A DNA stretch of 64,000 nucleotides from Sorex araneus (Eukaryota; Chordata; Mammalia; Eulipotyphla; Soricidae). Where the stretch lies: contig NC_073305.1 in NCBI RefSeq assembly GCF_027595985.1, positions 32,078,939-32,142,938 of the forward strand, in the 5' to 3' direction. The position numbers and the translations under genes were made by a program. This document shows, piece after piece, positions 20,568 through 30,789 of the stretch (within the stretch, counting starts at the first letter, position 1; each line of letters begins with the position of its first letter). The notes beneath the pieces are model-generated. The model was not told the origin of the DNA, searched no databases, and saw only the letters and a list, made by a program, of their open reading frames with translations.

Positions 20568-21638
20568 ATGAACCCCACCGAGCGAGCAGAAACCACCGTA
20601 GACTATAACGCCTATTATGCCTATGAGGGGATCCCCAAACCTTGCACCAAAGAAGGCATCAGGGCATTCGGGGGTCTCTTCCTGCCTCCCCTCTACTCCC
20701 TGGTCTTCCTGTTCGGTCTGCTGGGAAATGCGACCGTGGTGCTGGTCCTCCTGAAGTACAAGCGGCTCAAGTCCATGACGGACGTGTACCTTCTCAACCT
20801 GGCCGTGTCCGACCTGCTCTTTGTCTTCTCCCTCCCTTTCTGGGGCTACTACGCGGCCGACCAGTGGGTGTTCGGGCTGGGGCTCTGCAAGATCATTTCC
20901 TGGGTATACTTGTTGGGCTTTTTTGGCGGCATCTTCTTCATCGTGCTCATGAGCATCGACCGCTACCTGGCCATCGTGCACGCCGTGTTCTCCTTGAGAG
21001 CGAGGACCGTGACCTATGGGATGGTCACGAGTGTGGCCACGTGGTCAGTGGCTATCGTGGCCTCCCTCCCGAACCTTTTATTCAGCACTTCTTACGCCGA
21101 GGGCAATCACACTTTCTGCAGAATCAAGTTCGCGGCCCAGGCCGCGGGGTGGAAGGTGCTGAGCTCCCTGGAGATCAATGTCCTGGGGCTGGTGGTGCCC
21201 ATGGCGGTCATGCTGGTCTGCTACTCCAAGATCATCAGGACCCTGCAGCAGTGCAAGAACGAGAAGAAGAACAAGGCGATCAAGATGATCCTGGCTGTGG
21301 TGGTCCTCTTCCTGGGCTTCTGGACCCCCTACAACGTGGTGCTGTTCCTGGAGAGCCTCGTGGAGCTCGAGGTCCTCCAGGACTGTGCCTTGGAGAAACA
21401 CCTGGACTACGCCCTCCAGGCCACGGAGACGCTGGCCTTCGTGCACTGCTGCCTGAACCCCGTCATCTACTTCTTCCTGGGGGAGAAATTCCGCACGTAC
21501 ATCATAAAGTTCTTCAAGAGCTGTAGGGGCCCCCTGGGGCTCCGCCAGGTCTGTCGGCTCCCCCAGGCGTATTCTGACAACAACAGCTTCTCCAACACGC
21601 AGTCCACTGTGGATCATGACCGTTATGATGCCCTGTAA
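20568..21638 (+). CDS. CCR4: C-C chemokine receptor type 4
   Basis: CCR4 is the class A GPCR for CCL17 and CCL22 on Th2, regulatory and skin-homing T cells; it signals through Gi at the plasma membrane. The 356-residue ORF is intact (human is 360) and colinear with human CCR4 over its whole length. The start is ATG 20568: it begins MNPT like the human protein and has an A at -3. Visible features: N-terminal tyrosines 13, 16, 17 and 19 (sulfation candidates); seven TM segments at roughly 38-63, 73-95, 107-130, 147-168, 199-221, 238-262 and 283-305; TM1 Asn54; DRYLAIV at 131-137; NPVIY at 297-301; extracellular cysteine pairs C26-C273 and C107-C184; a sequon at N180; a Ser/Thr-rich tail ending DRYDAL. 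The human second loop-2 sequon (NST) is absent, replaced by a QAAG-type stretch. The coding part is one exon, as in human. The GLB1-downstream position and orientation confirm orthology. Confidence 0.98.
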   Translation: MNPTERAETTVDYNAYYAYEGIPKPCTKEGIRAFGGLFLPPLYSLVFLFGLLGNATVVLVLLKYKRLKSMTDVYLLNLAVSDLLFVFSLPFWGYYAADQWVFGLGLCKIISWVYLLGFFGGIFFIVLMSIDRYLAIVHAVFSLRARTVTYGMVTSVATWSVAIVASLPNLLFSTSYAEGNHTFCRIKFAAQAAGWKVLSSLEINVLGLVVPMAVMLVCYSKIIRTLQQCKNEKKNKAIKMILAVVVLFLGFWTPYNVVLFLESLVELEVLQDCALEKHLDYALQATETLAFVHCCLNPVIYFFLGEKFRTYIIKFFKSCRGPLGLRQVCRLPQAYSDNNSFSNTQSTVDHDRYDAL

Positions 21639-21956
21639 TGGGAAAAGGTCCCGAATCAAGTGAACGAGCTTCCCCTGGTGACTGAAAACTGTCCTTGGCC
21701 TCTGAGCGCCTGGAACGAGGGTTGGGCAGAAACGCTTCTGGGCCCCAGCCAGCGTCTCCTTCTGCCAGTCTAGTTCAGTGGGTGAGCACCCCTGACCCAG
21801 GCACTTGCCTGCAGGGAGAGGGAGAGCTGTTGCGGTGAAGTTATTGATCGAGGGGAAAGGAAGGACCAAGCCCATCCTCACCTGAGCTGGTGGGGTTTTC
21901 CAGAAGGAATGGCAGAGAATTCACTGGAGCAGCAGACTGCTACTTTTTTGGTTTGT

Positions 21957-22135
21957 CTTTTTTTTTTTTTGCTTTTTGGCCTACATCCAGCGATGCTCAG
22001 GGTTTATACTCCTGGCTCTGCACTCAGGAATTATTCCTGGCAGTGCTTGGGGGACCATACAGGATGCCAGGGATTGAACCTGGATCGGCCACCTGCAAGG
22101 CAAATCCCCTACCCTCTGTACTATCATTTCGGCCC
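21957..22135 (-). mobile_element. SOR-type SINE in CCR4 3' UTR
   Basis: TSD AGACTGCTACTT on both sides; antisense to CCR4. Confidence 0.9.
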
Positions 22136-22539
22136 CTAGACTGCTACTTCATGCTGTGCAAACGGACCCACTAATGGGTCTTTGGCTTTTGTGGACAAGC
22201 AGTGAAACCTTTGGCCTGCTGTTCCAGAGGTTTCCTCTGAGTGGTTTCCTCTGAGCTGACATGTGGCAAGTCAGCGCGTGCAGAAGCAATTGACCTAGAC
22301 CTTGATTCTTTTCTTACAAAGCAGGAATTAACTGTTGGAGGCCCAACCTTTTGTGCTGATTGCGCGTGTGAAGGTATGAGGCATGAGCCTGGTCTGATCC
22401 CCAAACATCAAATACAAAGTATTCAAAATTGAAACCTATGCGTGAACTTCCAACACACTTTCATGGGTTTGTGGACATATTTTGTAATCATACCTATCCA
22501 TATTCAAGTGAAAAAAATAGCACAAAGTATCAGGTTCAT

Positions 22540-22738
22540 TTATTTGGGGCCTTTGGTGGGTGGTGATGGTGGATAAGGGGTGACTGGGTCCCACCTGGAG
22601 GTGCTCAGGTGCTCAGGTGCTTCTCCCAGCTTGGTGCTCAGGAGAATGATTTGGGGGACCATGAAGTGCTGAGGATTGAGGCCGGGCCACCGACATGCAA
22701 ATCATGTGTCAGTCTTTTGTGCATCTCCCCACACCCAT
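22540..22738 (-). mobile_element. Degraded SOR-type SINE
   Basis: GGTCCCACCTGGAGGTGCTC with a GTGCTCAG triplication. Confidence 0.5.
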
Positions 22739-22791
22739 AGGGGGGTCTTTATGTGTTTATGATGTCATCAAAATTTAAACTAGTAAAGACT

Positions 22792-22797
22792 AATAAA
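22792..22797 (+). terminator. CCR4: Candidate CCR4 poly(A) signal
   Basis: AATAAA followed ~8 nt later by TGCTGTTGCC; the first canonical signal after the stop codon. Confidence 0.3.
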
Positions 22798-22837
22798 GTA
22801 TGCTGTTGCCTCCTTGATTATTTTAAAAGTGTCTCAA

Positions 22838-22988
22838 CAATGAAAAAGGAGGGACCAATAAGACAATGATAATTGGAAATGATCACTCTGAACAAGACCT
22901 CAGTGCGGAAAGCAGGCAGAGGGACACACATGATAACCTCTCAATATTGCAAACCATAATGCTCAGAAATAAAGAAAAAGGGTGAGAA

Positions 22989-23024
<36 letters not shown>

Positions 23025-23216
23025 AGAAGAAAAGTGCCTGCCATAGATGCAGGCTGGGGCAGGGGCGGGGGGTGAGGCAGGGAGGGAAACTGGGGACATT
23101 GGTGGTAGGACATGTACACTGGAGAAGGGATGGTATTGGAACATTGTATGACTAAAACCCAGTCATGAACAACCTTGTAACTGTGTATCTCACAGTGATT
23201 TAATAACAATTTTTTT
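22838..23216 (+). mobile_element. LINE 3'-UTR fragment
   Basis: Same family as 3946-4364; contains an (AG)n run at about 22994-23022 and ends GTGATTTAATAACA plus T/A-rich sequence. Confidence 0.6.
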
Positions 23217-23227
23217 TTAATTACTGC

Positions 23228-23315
23228 TGGGCCAGGGATGTGGGTCAGTAATAAGGCACTTGCCTTGCTGGTGGAAGGCCCTGGATCCTATTCCGAGTAC
23301 CTGAAAAAAACAGTT
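23228..23315 (+). mobile_element. ID-like (tRNA-Ala type) SINE
   Basis: GGGCCAGGGATGTGGGTCAG, then CACTTGCCTTGCTGG and an A-run. The head differs from the SOR head and resembles tRNA-Ala-derived ID elements. Confidence 0.45.
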
Positions 23316-23319
23316 ATCG

Positions 23320-23492
23320 CAGGACTGGAGTGATAGTACAATGGGTAGGGTGTTTGCCTTGCACACAAATCACTCAGGTTCAGTCCCGGCACCCCATAGG
23401 GTTTGCAGAGCACTTCCAGGAGTGATTCCCTGAGCACAGAGCCAGGAGTAAGCCCTGAGCACTGCTAGATGTAGCCCCAAAAGGAACAAAAC
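23320..23492 (+). mobile_element. SOR-type SINE
   Basis: GGACTGGAGTGATAGTACAA to GCCCCAAAAGGAAC. Confidence 0.85.
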
Positions 23493-23526
23493 AGTAATTG
23501 CTGCTATAATTGCATAATAATGATAT

Positions 23527-23702
23527 TGTGGGACCTGAGCCACAGTACAGCGGATGCGGGGCTTACCTTGCATGTGGCCAACCCAGATTCATTCCCCGAT
23601 GTCCCAGATGGTCTCCTGAGCATGGCCAGGTATAATTCCTGAGTGCAGAGCTAGGTGTAACCCCTGAGCATCTCTAGGTGTGGCCCCAAAACAGAACAAA
23701 AA
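23527..23702 (+). mobile_element. SOR-type SINE
   Basis: GGGACCTGAGCCACAGTACA to GGCCCCAAAACAG. Confidence 0.8.
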
Positions 23703-23739
23703 GGCATACTGATGATATTTTGAAAATAGTCCACCGAAG

Positions 23740-23905
23740 AGGCTGGAGCAATAGCACAGCGGGTAGGGCATTTGCCTTGCACGCGGCCTACCCGGGTTCG
23801 ATTCCCAGCATCCCATATGGTCCCCTGAGCACTGCCAGGAGTAACTTCTGAGTGCAAAACCAGGAGGTAACCCTTGTGCATTGCCAGGTGTGACCCAAAA
23901 AGCAA

Positions 23906-23937
<32 letters not shown>

Positions 23938-23938
23938 A
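23740..23938 (+). mobile_element. SOR-type SINE, young
   Basis: TSD AAAATAGTCCACCG; A-rich tail with GAAAA repeats. Confidence 0.95.
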
Positions 23939-23961
23939 GAAAATAGTCCACCGCCTCCCCA

Positions 23962-24125
23962 TCTTTTTGCTCTGGGATCATATCAGGTGATGCTCAGAGT
24001 CTACTCTGGATCCAGAGCTCTGGGTTGTTGCTTGCAATGCCGGGAGTTTATGTGGTTCCGGGGATAAAACCTAAGCTTGTCTCATGCAAGCATGCACTCC
24101 AATCCCTTGAACTGTCTCCCTAGCC
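23962..24125 (-). mobile_element. SOR-type SINE, old
   Basis: GGGATCATATCAGGTGATGC to GTCTCCCTAGCC. Confidence 0.65.
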
Positions 24126-24149
24126 TTCGTTCTCTTTTAATTAAAAAAA

Positions 24150-24219
24150 ATATTTTGGGGGTGCATCCCGAGGAGTTCTCCTGCTCTTGGCTTGGTGCTT
24201 AGGGGTCACTCCAAATAGT
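24150..24219 (-). mobile_element. SOR-type SINE, tail fragment
   Basis: Only the tail-proximal third. Confidence 0.45.
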
Positions 24220-24311
24220 GAAATTGTCCCCCATATTAAAGCCTGCTTTCTAGCCCATTGCATGCGCTCTCAGGCTCCATCAGCTCTTAAGTTAATGGCT
24301 CTCTGTCTGTA

Positions 24312-24440
24312 CTTTTTGTTTTGCTTTGTTGTTGAGCCATGTCTGACAAACTCAGGGAACCATATGGGATGCCTGGCATCCAACCCAAGTCAGCCGCATG
24401 CAAGCCAAGTACCTTACCCACTGTACTATATCTCTGGCCA
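24312..24440 (-). mobile_element. SOR-type SINE, internally deleted
   Basis: Body jumps from GAGCCATGTCTGACA to CTCAGGGAACCATATGG. Confidence 0.75.
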
Positions 24441-24564
24441 CTTTGTATTTTTTTTAAGTGCTGGGGTGGACCCCAGGACTGTACGAGCAGGATGTATACT
24501 CTGTACCCTCCCTTGGCCCTGATTTTTAACTTTTGGGTGAGCCAGTTTTATAGTTTTCTTTGTT

Positions 24565-24764
24565 TGCTTGTTTCTTTTATTTTTGGTGTGTTTGGGGACG
24601 TTTGTGACACACCTAGTGTCTCTAGGCTTTTCCTATATTGCAGTGCTCAGGGCTGATTCGTGGCACTGGCTCACTAGTGGTGCTTGGGCACCATAGACGG
24701 GAATTTGAACTGGGGTCAGCAAGATGCAAGACAACTTAACCTCTATGCTTTCTCTCCAACTCCT
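24565..24764 (-). mobile_element. SOR-type SINE, old
   Basis: GTGACACACCTAGTGTCTCT to TTTCTCTCCAACTCC. Confidence 0.6.
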
Positions 24765-24914
24765 GGTCAGCCATTTATTACAAGTCCTAGGCCAATTAAT
24801 TAACAATGGTACACTGTTAAAATAAATCCATTCTCACTACCGACCTTAATCAGACTTAAATAAGGACTTGAATAAAATTGGAAGACATTTACTTTTTTTA
24901 CTTTTTTTGATTTC

Positions 24915-25069
24915 CTAATTTATATTTTGCTTTTTGGATAAGATCCAGAAATGCTCAAGGGTTACTCCTGGCATTGCTTGGGGGAACCATATGGGATACT
25001 GGGGATCGAACCCAGGTTGGCCACATGCAAGGCAAATGATATCCCTGCTGTCCTATTGCTCCAGGCCCT
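24915..25069 (-). mobile_element. SOR-type SINE
   Basis: GCTTTTTGGATAAGATCCAG to TATTGCTCCAGGCCCT. Confidence 0.85.
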
Positions 25070-25150
25070 GGAAGACTTTTAATTCGTCCAAAAAATCAAA
25101 GACGTATCTGGTCATCTATTCACTGAATTAAACAGCTAAAAATTCTTCTG

Positions 25151-25323
25151 GGGGCTGGAGTGATTGTACAGAGAGTAGGGCGTTTGCCTTGTATGCAGCC
25201 GACCCGTGTTCGATTCCCAGCATCCCATATGGTTCCCTGAGCACCACCAGGAGTAATTCCTGAGTGCATGAGCCAGAAGTAACCCCTGTTCATTGCCGGG
25301 TGTGACCCAAAAAAGAAAAAAAA
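25151..25323 (+). mobile_element. SOR-type SINE with TSD
   Basis: AAATTCTTCTG / AAATCTTCTG. Confidence 0.9.
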
Positions 25324-25399
25324 ATCTTCTGTAGGCTTATACATGATTACATGCATTTATAAAGAACGTGCTTTGAGAAAATGTCATTTCAGAAAGTGA

Positions 25400-25551
25400 T
25401 TTTTTTGTTTGTTTTGTTTTTGGGTCACACCTGTGGTAGCTCAGGGATCCCTCTTGGCAGGGTTTGGGGGATTCTTGCAGTGCTGAGAATCCAACCCTGG
25501 TCAGCTGTGTGCAATGAAAGTGTGTTAAACCCTGTATTTTTTATAACCCCT
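25400..25551 (-). mobile_element. SOR-type SINE, old
   Basis: GGGTCACACCTGTGGTAGCT to TTATAACCCCT. Confidence 0.7.
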
Positions 25552-25581
25552 CAGAAAAATTATTTTAAAAGATTAAACTGA

Positions 25582-25751
25582 GAGACCAGAGAGTTAGTAC
25601 AACAGGTAGGAAGGTCACTTGCCTTGTATGTAGCAAATGGGGTTCAGGGCTTACTCCTAGCTCACTCCTGGCACCACCTATGGCCCCCTCAACCCAGCCA
25701 GGAGTGATCCCTGATCAGAGAGGAGTGTTACCCCCTCCAAAAATAAAAAAA
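25582..25751 (+). mobile_element. SOR-type SINE, rearranged
   Basis: Contains a reversed-looking GGGCTTACTCC segment inside a plus-strand copy. Confidence 0.6.
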
Positions 25752-26455
25752 GTCAGTTGATGTTGCCTATAGAAAAATAAACGAAATCACAGAAACTTTT
25801 TGCTTAAGGTTGAGCTTCTGATGAAAACTTAAGCAAAAAGAAAGAAGGAAGAGCATTGTGGGCTGATGAAATAGCAAAAGGCGGTGAGAGCACCAGGCAT
25901 ACAGGCAGTGGCGAGTAAGTTTTTAGTAGTTATTGTGAATATGCAGAATAGGGACAAGGTGAATCTGGGGTGTGTGGGAGGAACGAGGCGGGAAACGAGG
26001 AGACCAAAGAAAAATAATGTTATTCCCCAAGAAACTGAGGCTTGGATGAAACAACGTTCTAATCACGACTTCCACTAATTCCACTACCCATGACTGCCAC
26101 CAAGGCTTAGCACAAAGCAGTCCTCCAACGGGGTGAGCCAGTGAGTGTCCTTATCTCTTGGTAAGTACTATCTACAGACCATTCAGGTTTCTATTTCACT
26201 ACCCAAAGGTCACGGGTCCTCTCTCCAAAAATCCCCATTATGTTTCTAACAATACTGTGCGACACTATTCACAGATTGATTGAATTGTCTCCTAGTTCCA
26301 GAAATTTGTGGGCGATCTTGGGGTCAGAACTTACTTCTCTAAAACCTGTGGTATGAACACACAGACAAATCTGCATTTTTATCTCTTCTGGAGAGCTGTG
26401 AGACAATAGCAAGAAGATTGAATTTAAAACCCATGAACTCCATTTTATTTTCCTT
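25752..26455. other. Unique intergenic DNA
   Basis: About 700 bp without recognised genes or repeats apart from the hairpin at 25796-25840. Confidence 0.4.
25796..25840. repeat. 13-bp perfect inverted repeat
   Basis: CTTTTTGCTTAAG and its complement CTTAAGCAAAAAG, separated by 19 nt. Confidence 0.85.
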
Positions 26456-26622
26456 TTCTTTTTTCCTTTTTTGCTTTTGGGCCACACCTGGCAGTGCTCA
26501 GGGTTGTCTCTCCTGGGGATCACTCCTGGTAAGGCTCAGGGACCCTAGGGGGTGTCAGGGATAAACCCTGGGTCAGCCAGGTGCAAGGCAAACACTTATT
26601 TGCTGTACTACGGCTCTGGCCT
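26456..26622 (-). mobile_element. SOR-type SINE
   Basis: TTTTGGGCCACACCTGGCAG to CTACGGCTCTGGCCTC. Confidence 0.8.
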
Positions 26623-26655
26623 CACTTCTTTCTTATTTTTTGAAAAAAATTAAAT

Positions 26656-26825
26656 TTTGTTAGTTTTGGTGCCACACAACGGCAGTGTTCAGGGTTTACT
26701 ACTGGCTCTGCACTCAGGGATCACTCCTGGCAGTGTTTGGGGGACCATATGGGATACCAGTGATAGAACCCAGTTTTGCTGCTTCCAAGGCAAGGCTTCT
26801 ACCCACCATACTCTCTCTCTGACCT
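26656..26825 (-). mobile_element. SOR-type SINE
   Basis: GGTGCCACACAACGGCAGTG to CTCTCTCTGACCT. Confidence 0.8.
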
Positions 26826-26837
26826 GATGTTAGTAAT

Positions 26838-27018
26838 TTTTTTTTTTTTTTTGCTTTTTGGGTCACACCCGTTGATGCACAGGGGTTACTCCTGGCTCAT
26901 GCACTCAGGAATTACTCCTGGCGGTGCTTGGGGGACCATATGGGATGCTGGGAATTGAACCCGGGTCGGCCCGAGTTCAAGGCAAATGCCCTCCCTGCTG
27001 TGCTATTGCTCCAGCCCC
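26838..27018 (-). mobile_element. SOR-type SINE, young
   Basis: TSD ATGTTAGTAATTTT. Confidence 0.95.
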
Positions 27019-27074
27019 TAATGTTAGTAATTTTATTGGGGGAATAATCATGCTTTATACCTTTTAGGCATTTT

Positions 27075-27246
27075 CTTTTCTTTTTTTTTGTTTTTTGGGG
27101 CATGCCTGGATGTGCTCAAGGCTTACCCCTGACTGTGTTCAGAGATCACTCCCGGCAGACTTGGGGAACCATATGGGGGGCACGGGATCAACCTGTCCTG
27201 GCTGCATGCAAGGCAAATGCCCTCCCCACAGTATTATTTCTTCAGT
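27075..27246 (-). mobile_element. SOR-type SINE
   Basis: TTTTGGGGCATGCCTGGATG to ATTATTTCTTCAG. Confidence 0.75.
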
Positions 27247-27923
27247 TTCATCCTTCTTTCTTTAAACATCCATTCTTCCCATCATTTGCCCAAACAGAGA
27301 TATTTCCATTTCAGAACTTGAAAAGGAGAGATAGTTTATCACACTGAAAAAAAGATAACTCAGGAATCACAGGGATGTTACAGAAAAGGGAGCTCCCAGG
27401 TGTGGACAGTAGTTGGACACTCAGCTGAGGTGATCCTGGCCGCAGAGAAGTGTGAGGTTTCGGAGAAGCGCTGACGTCAGTCTGGGTGGGCAGCAGATGG
27501 GGACAAGATAGCATCAGGAGCTCACAGGATGTGTGACTATCTCCTCTGATCTCTCGATCTTTTGATCATAGGAGACAAACTGAGACTTCTGGGGCCCAGC
27601 CAGGTAGGAGACATCTGCAGCAGGACTGAAGTGTGGAGACCCCCCCTGCTATCGCTGCAGGAGGGATTCTTCCTTGTTTCATCCCACCACCGTGAAAACA
27701 TGCACCAAATGGATTTGGTGGAATAGTTTGTGGTCTAACTCCTCTCAGAGGCATGGCAGAGGAGAAGTCCATGCAGTGGAAAAGCATCGTCGTTGTCAGT
27801 CCGAGAACTGTTCCTTGGGCACAGAATGAAAGGAATGGAAGAGATGGAGGGAAGGAAGTGGAGCAAGGGCCCAGGGGATCCGAGTAACTGGTGGTGGAGA
27901 GCAGTGGTAGAGCTAAATATTCG
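27247..27923. other. Unique intergenic DNA
   Basis: Contains a CRE-like TGACGTCAG at about 27472. No coding similarity; the right part may be the 5' side of the LINE tail at 28056. Confidence 0.35.
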
Positions 27924-28048
27924 TTTTTCTTTTTTCTTTTCTTTTTGGGTCACACCTGGCAATGCACAGGGGTTACTCCTGGCTCTGCACTCAGGAATCA
28001 CCCCTGGCAGTGCTCAGAGGACCATATGGGATGCTGGGAATAGAACCC
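27924..28048 (-). mobile_element. SOR-type SINE, head-truncated with TSD
   Basis: Lacks the whole tRNA head yet is flanked by TAGAGCTAAATATTC / TAGAGCTAAGTATTC, so it inserted already truncated. Confidence 0.9.
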
Positions 28049-28055
28049 TAGAGCT

Positions 28056-28305
28056 AAGTATTCAAACCACAGAGTCAGCAACATGGAAAACAAGAGATCC
28101 AAACCTCAACAACCAAAACTTAAAGATGTGCCTGTTAATTGGCACACGGGGGGTGAGGAAGGTGGGGGTGGGAGGGAACCTGGGAACCCTGGTGGAGGGA
28201 AGATGACACCGGTGGTGGAATTAGTGTTGGAACACAGTGTGTCTAAAACCAGTTGTAAATGACATTGTAAATCATGGAGCTTCAGTTAAAAAAAAAAGAA
28301 AAACA
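28056..28305 (+). mobile_element. LINE 3'-UTR fragment
   Basis: CACCGGTGGTGGAATTAGTG, then AGTTGTAAATGACATTGTAA and a poly(A). Confidence 0.55.
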
Positions 28306-28351
28306 TACTGTTCCTTGAAAACATCTGTCTCAAAGATTGTTGTAGACATTA

Positions 28352-28511
28352 CTTTCTTTTCTTTCGGGGGGGCCATACCCAACTGTGCTCAGGGCATACT
28401 CCTGGGTCTGTGCTCAGTGATCACTCCTGGTGGGGGTGAGGTGTAGGATATCGAACCCAGGCTGATTGCGTGCAAGGTGAGGCTTTGCTCTCTGTACTAT
28501 CTCTCCAGCCC
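28352..28511 (-). mobile_element. SOR-type SINE
   Basis: GGGCCATACCCAACTGTGCT to ATCTCTCCAGCCC. Confidence 0.8.
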
Positions 28512-28558
28512 AGTCACAGAACTTTTCAACAAACTCTATATGAAAATGAAAGGGAACA

Positions 28559-28750
28559 GGGGCTGGAGCAATAGCACAGCGGGTAGGGCGTTTGCCTTGC
28601 ACGCGGCCTACCCGGGTTCGATTCCCAGCGTCCCATATGGTCCCCTGAGCACTGCCAGGAGTAATTCCTGAGTGCATGAGCCAGGAGTAACCCCCGTGCA
28701 ACGCCGGGTGTGACCCCAAAAAGCAAAAAAAAAAAAAAAAAAAAAAAAAA
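28559..28750 (+). mobile_element. SOR-type SINE, young
   Basis: Exact 17-bp TSD GAAAATGAAAGGGAACA and an A tail of about 27 nt. Confidence 0.97.
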
Positions 28751-29109
28751 GAAAATGAAAGGGAACACAGAGAATTAAAACAAAGTCTTGAAAAAGAACA
28801 AAGTGGTAGACTCACAAGGGGCAATTTTAAAACTTAACTTCAGAACTACTACACTCATGACAATGTGGTCTGGCGTGAGGAGAGACAAGATCAAAGGAAT
28901 AGAACCAAGTAAAACAAGAGCAACAAAACCCTGTCTGTGGTGATAGTCAATTAACTGTTGACAAGGTGCCAAAATAATTTAGTGTTCTCATCAACAGCTT
29001 GTGTTGAACAGCTGGATAGGCTCACAATAAAGTAGTTGGGTCATGAATTACTTTATTTCATAAAAAAAAAAAGTTACACTGGACAACAGCTCCAAACACC
29101 CATCAGGCT

Positions 29110-29232
29110 AAGCTAGGGGAGAAAGCACAAGTGGTGAAGCATGTGTCCAGCATGTGTGAGGACAAGGATTTGACACCTGGTACCTCACAACCCACTGAAC
29201 ATGGCCACATTTGACCCCGGTGAAAAAAAAAT
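29110..29232 (+). mobile_element. Degraded SINE, family uncertain
   Basis: GGGGAGAAAGCACAAGTGG, then TTTGACCCCGGTGAAAAAA. Confidence 0.35.
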
Positions 29233-29291
29233 GTAGAAATAAAACTATTAACTACTTAGGAGAAAATTCCATTTTAAATCTTCCCGACTTA

Positions 29292-29468
29292 GGGGCTGGA
29301 GTGATAGTATAGTGGGTAGGGCGTTTGCCTTGCACGCGGCCGACCTGGGTTCGATTCCCAGCATCCCATATGGTCCCCTGAGCACCGCCAGGAGTAATTC
29401 CTGAGTGCAGAACCAGGAGTAACCCCTGAGCATCACTGGGTATGACCCAAAAAGACAAAAACAAACAA
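29292..29468 (+). mobile_element. SOR-type SINE, full length
   Basis: Close to consensus with an A/C-rich tail. Confidence 0.95.
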
Positions 29469-29579
29469 GTTAACAACAACAACAAAAACACACCACAAAA
29501 AAAAGAAACCAAAATATATTCCTGTAGAGGAGCCTGTGAACAAAGAGACAGAGGGAAACTGACCTTTAACAGCAAACCA

Positions 29580-29722
29580 TGAAGGCTGAGAGAGACAGGT
29601 TAGGAGACAGGTGGAAGGCATGCAGGAGCCCTGGTTTTGATCCCTGACACTGAATAGTTCCCTGAGCACTGCAAAGATCAATCCCCAAGCACCATGAGGT
29701 GTGCCCCCAAAACGAAAATAAG
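29580..29722 (+). mobile_element. SOR-type SINE, old
   Basis: AGGTTAGGAGACAGGTGGAA; body shortened. Confidence 0.5.
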
Positions 29723-29728
29723 GAAACA

Positions 29729-29866
29729 AGGGTTGGAGAGACAGGATAATGGGCAGGGCTCTTGCCTTGCATGCAGCCGATCTGGTTTTGACCCCTAGCT
29801 CAGGGAAACACAGAACCAGGAGTAAGACCTGAGCATAGTCAGGTGTGAGCTAAAAATAAAAATTAA
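29729..29866 (+). mobile_element. SOR-type SINE, internally deleted
   Basis: GGGTTGGAGAGACAGGATAA to GAGCTAAAAATAA. Confidence 0.75.
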
Positions 29867-29874
29867 GAGTGAGC

Positions 29875-30365
29875 AAGAGAGAGAAAGAAAAAGAGACCAA
29901 AAAAAGAAAGAGACAAAAGTGAGAAAGAAAGAAAAAAAGAAAGAGAAAGGAAGGAAGGAAGGAAGGAAGGAAGGAAGGAAGGAAGGAAGGAAGGAAGGAA
30001 GGAAGGAAGGAAGGAAGGAAGGAAAGAGGGAGGGAGGGAGGGAGGGAGGGAGGGAGGGAAGGAAGGAAGGAAGGAAGGAAGGAAGGAAGGAAGGAAGGAA
30101 GGAAGGAAGGAAGGAAGGAAGGAAGGAAGGAAGGAAGGAAGGAAGGGCAAGAGAAAGAGAGACATAGGAAGAAAGTTGAAGAAAGGGAGAGAAAGGAGAA
30201 GGAAAGAAAAAGAGAAAGAATAGTGAAGAAGGAAGGAAAAAGAAAAGGAAGGATGGAAAAAAGAAAAGAAGGAGGGAGGGAAGGGAGGAGGGAAGGAAGA
30301 AGAGAAGGAAGGAGAGAAGGGAGGAAGGAGGGAAGGAAGGAAATGGAAGGAAGCAAACCAGGAAA
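29875..30365 (+). repeat. Polypurine tract with (GGAA)n and (GGGA)n
   Basis: About 490 nt almost entirely A/G, with perfect GGAA arrays at about 29947-30023 and 30058-30146 around a GGGA array. It starts at the A tail of the preceding SINE. The long low-complexity reading frames here are not genes. Confidence 0.95.
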
Positions 30366-30660
30366 GCAGGAAAGCAAGCAAACAGCCCCCTCCTCCCCTC
30401 ATTCCTTTGTGCCCTTCTCTGCATTGGTCTCTGGGACTCTTTGTGTTCAGGAACCCAGACATGGTTTTGGAATAAAGGATCAGGAATGGCAACAAGAAGT
30501 CTCAGCAACAGCAGTGTCCCTGCAGCTGGGGCTCCAGGTCCAGGCCCAGCCCCTGGGAGACACCTGCTCTCCAACCCTGCCGTGCCCACTGCCTCTGGGC
30601 TCAGATCTAGAAAGTGATGCTCCCCTCTTTGGAAGTATCTCCCTACACTGGTGAACAGAG
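30366..30660. other. Unique spacer
   Basis: No gene recognised; lies between the purine and pyrimidine tracts. Confidence 0.4.
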
Positions 30661-30789
30661 TTGTTGTTGTCGTCATCGTGGTTATCGTTGTCGTCGTCCT
30701 CCTCCTTCTCTTCCTCTTCCTCCTCGTCCTCCTCCTCGTCCTCCTCCTCCTCTTCCTCATCTTCCTCCTCCTTCTCTTCTTCTTCTTCT
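30661..30789 (+). repeat. Imperfect (TCC/TTC/GTC)n polypyrimidine tract
   Basis: Starts GTTGTTGTCGTCATCG and becomes TCC/TTC; precedes the tail end of a minus-strand SINE. Confidence 0.9.

Larger units (their letters stand above)
21639..22815 (+). other. CCR4: CCR4 3' UTR (extent inferred)
   Basis: The first ~300 bp after the stop are unique. Two SINEs (21957-22135 and 22540-22738) interrupt the rest. No canonical AATAAA was seen before 22792. Confidence 0.4.

Noticed and set aside
20642-21881. Long ORFs overlapping CCR4 in other frames and on the minus strand
   Set aside because: Shadows of the GC-rich CCR4 coding sequence.
28559-28630. Possible tRNA gene (A and B boxes)
   Set aside because: It is the SINE head; the rest of a tRNA cloverleaf is absent and the copy has a poly(A) tail and TSD.
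29795-30760. Long frames of LPSFLPSF or EGRKEGRK repeats
   Set aside because: Direct translation of the GGAA/GGGA tract; low complexity, not a gene.
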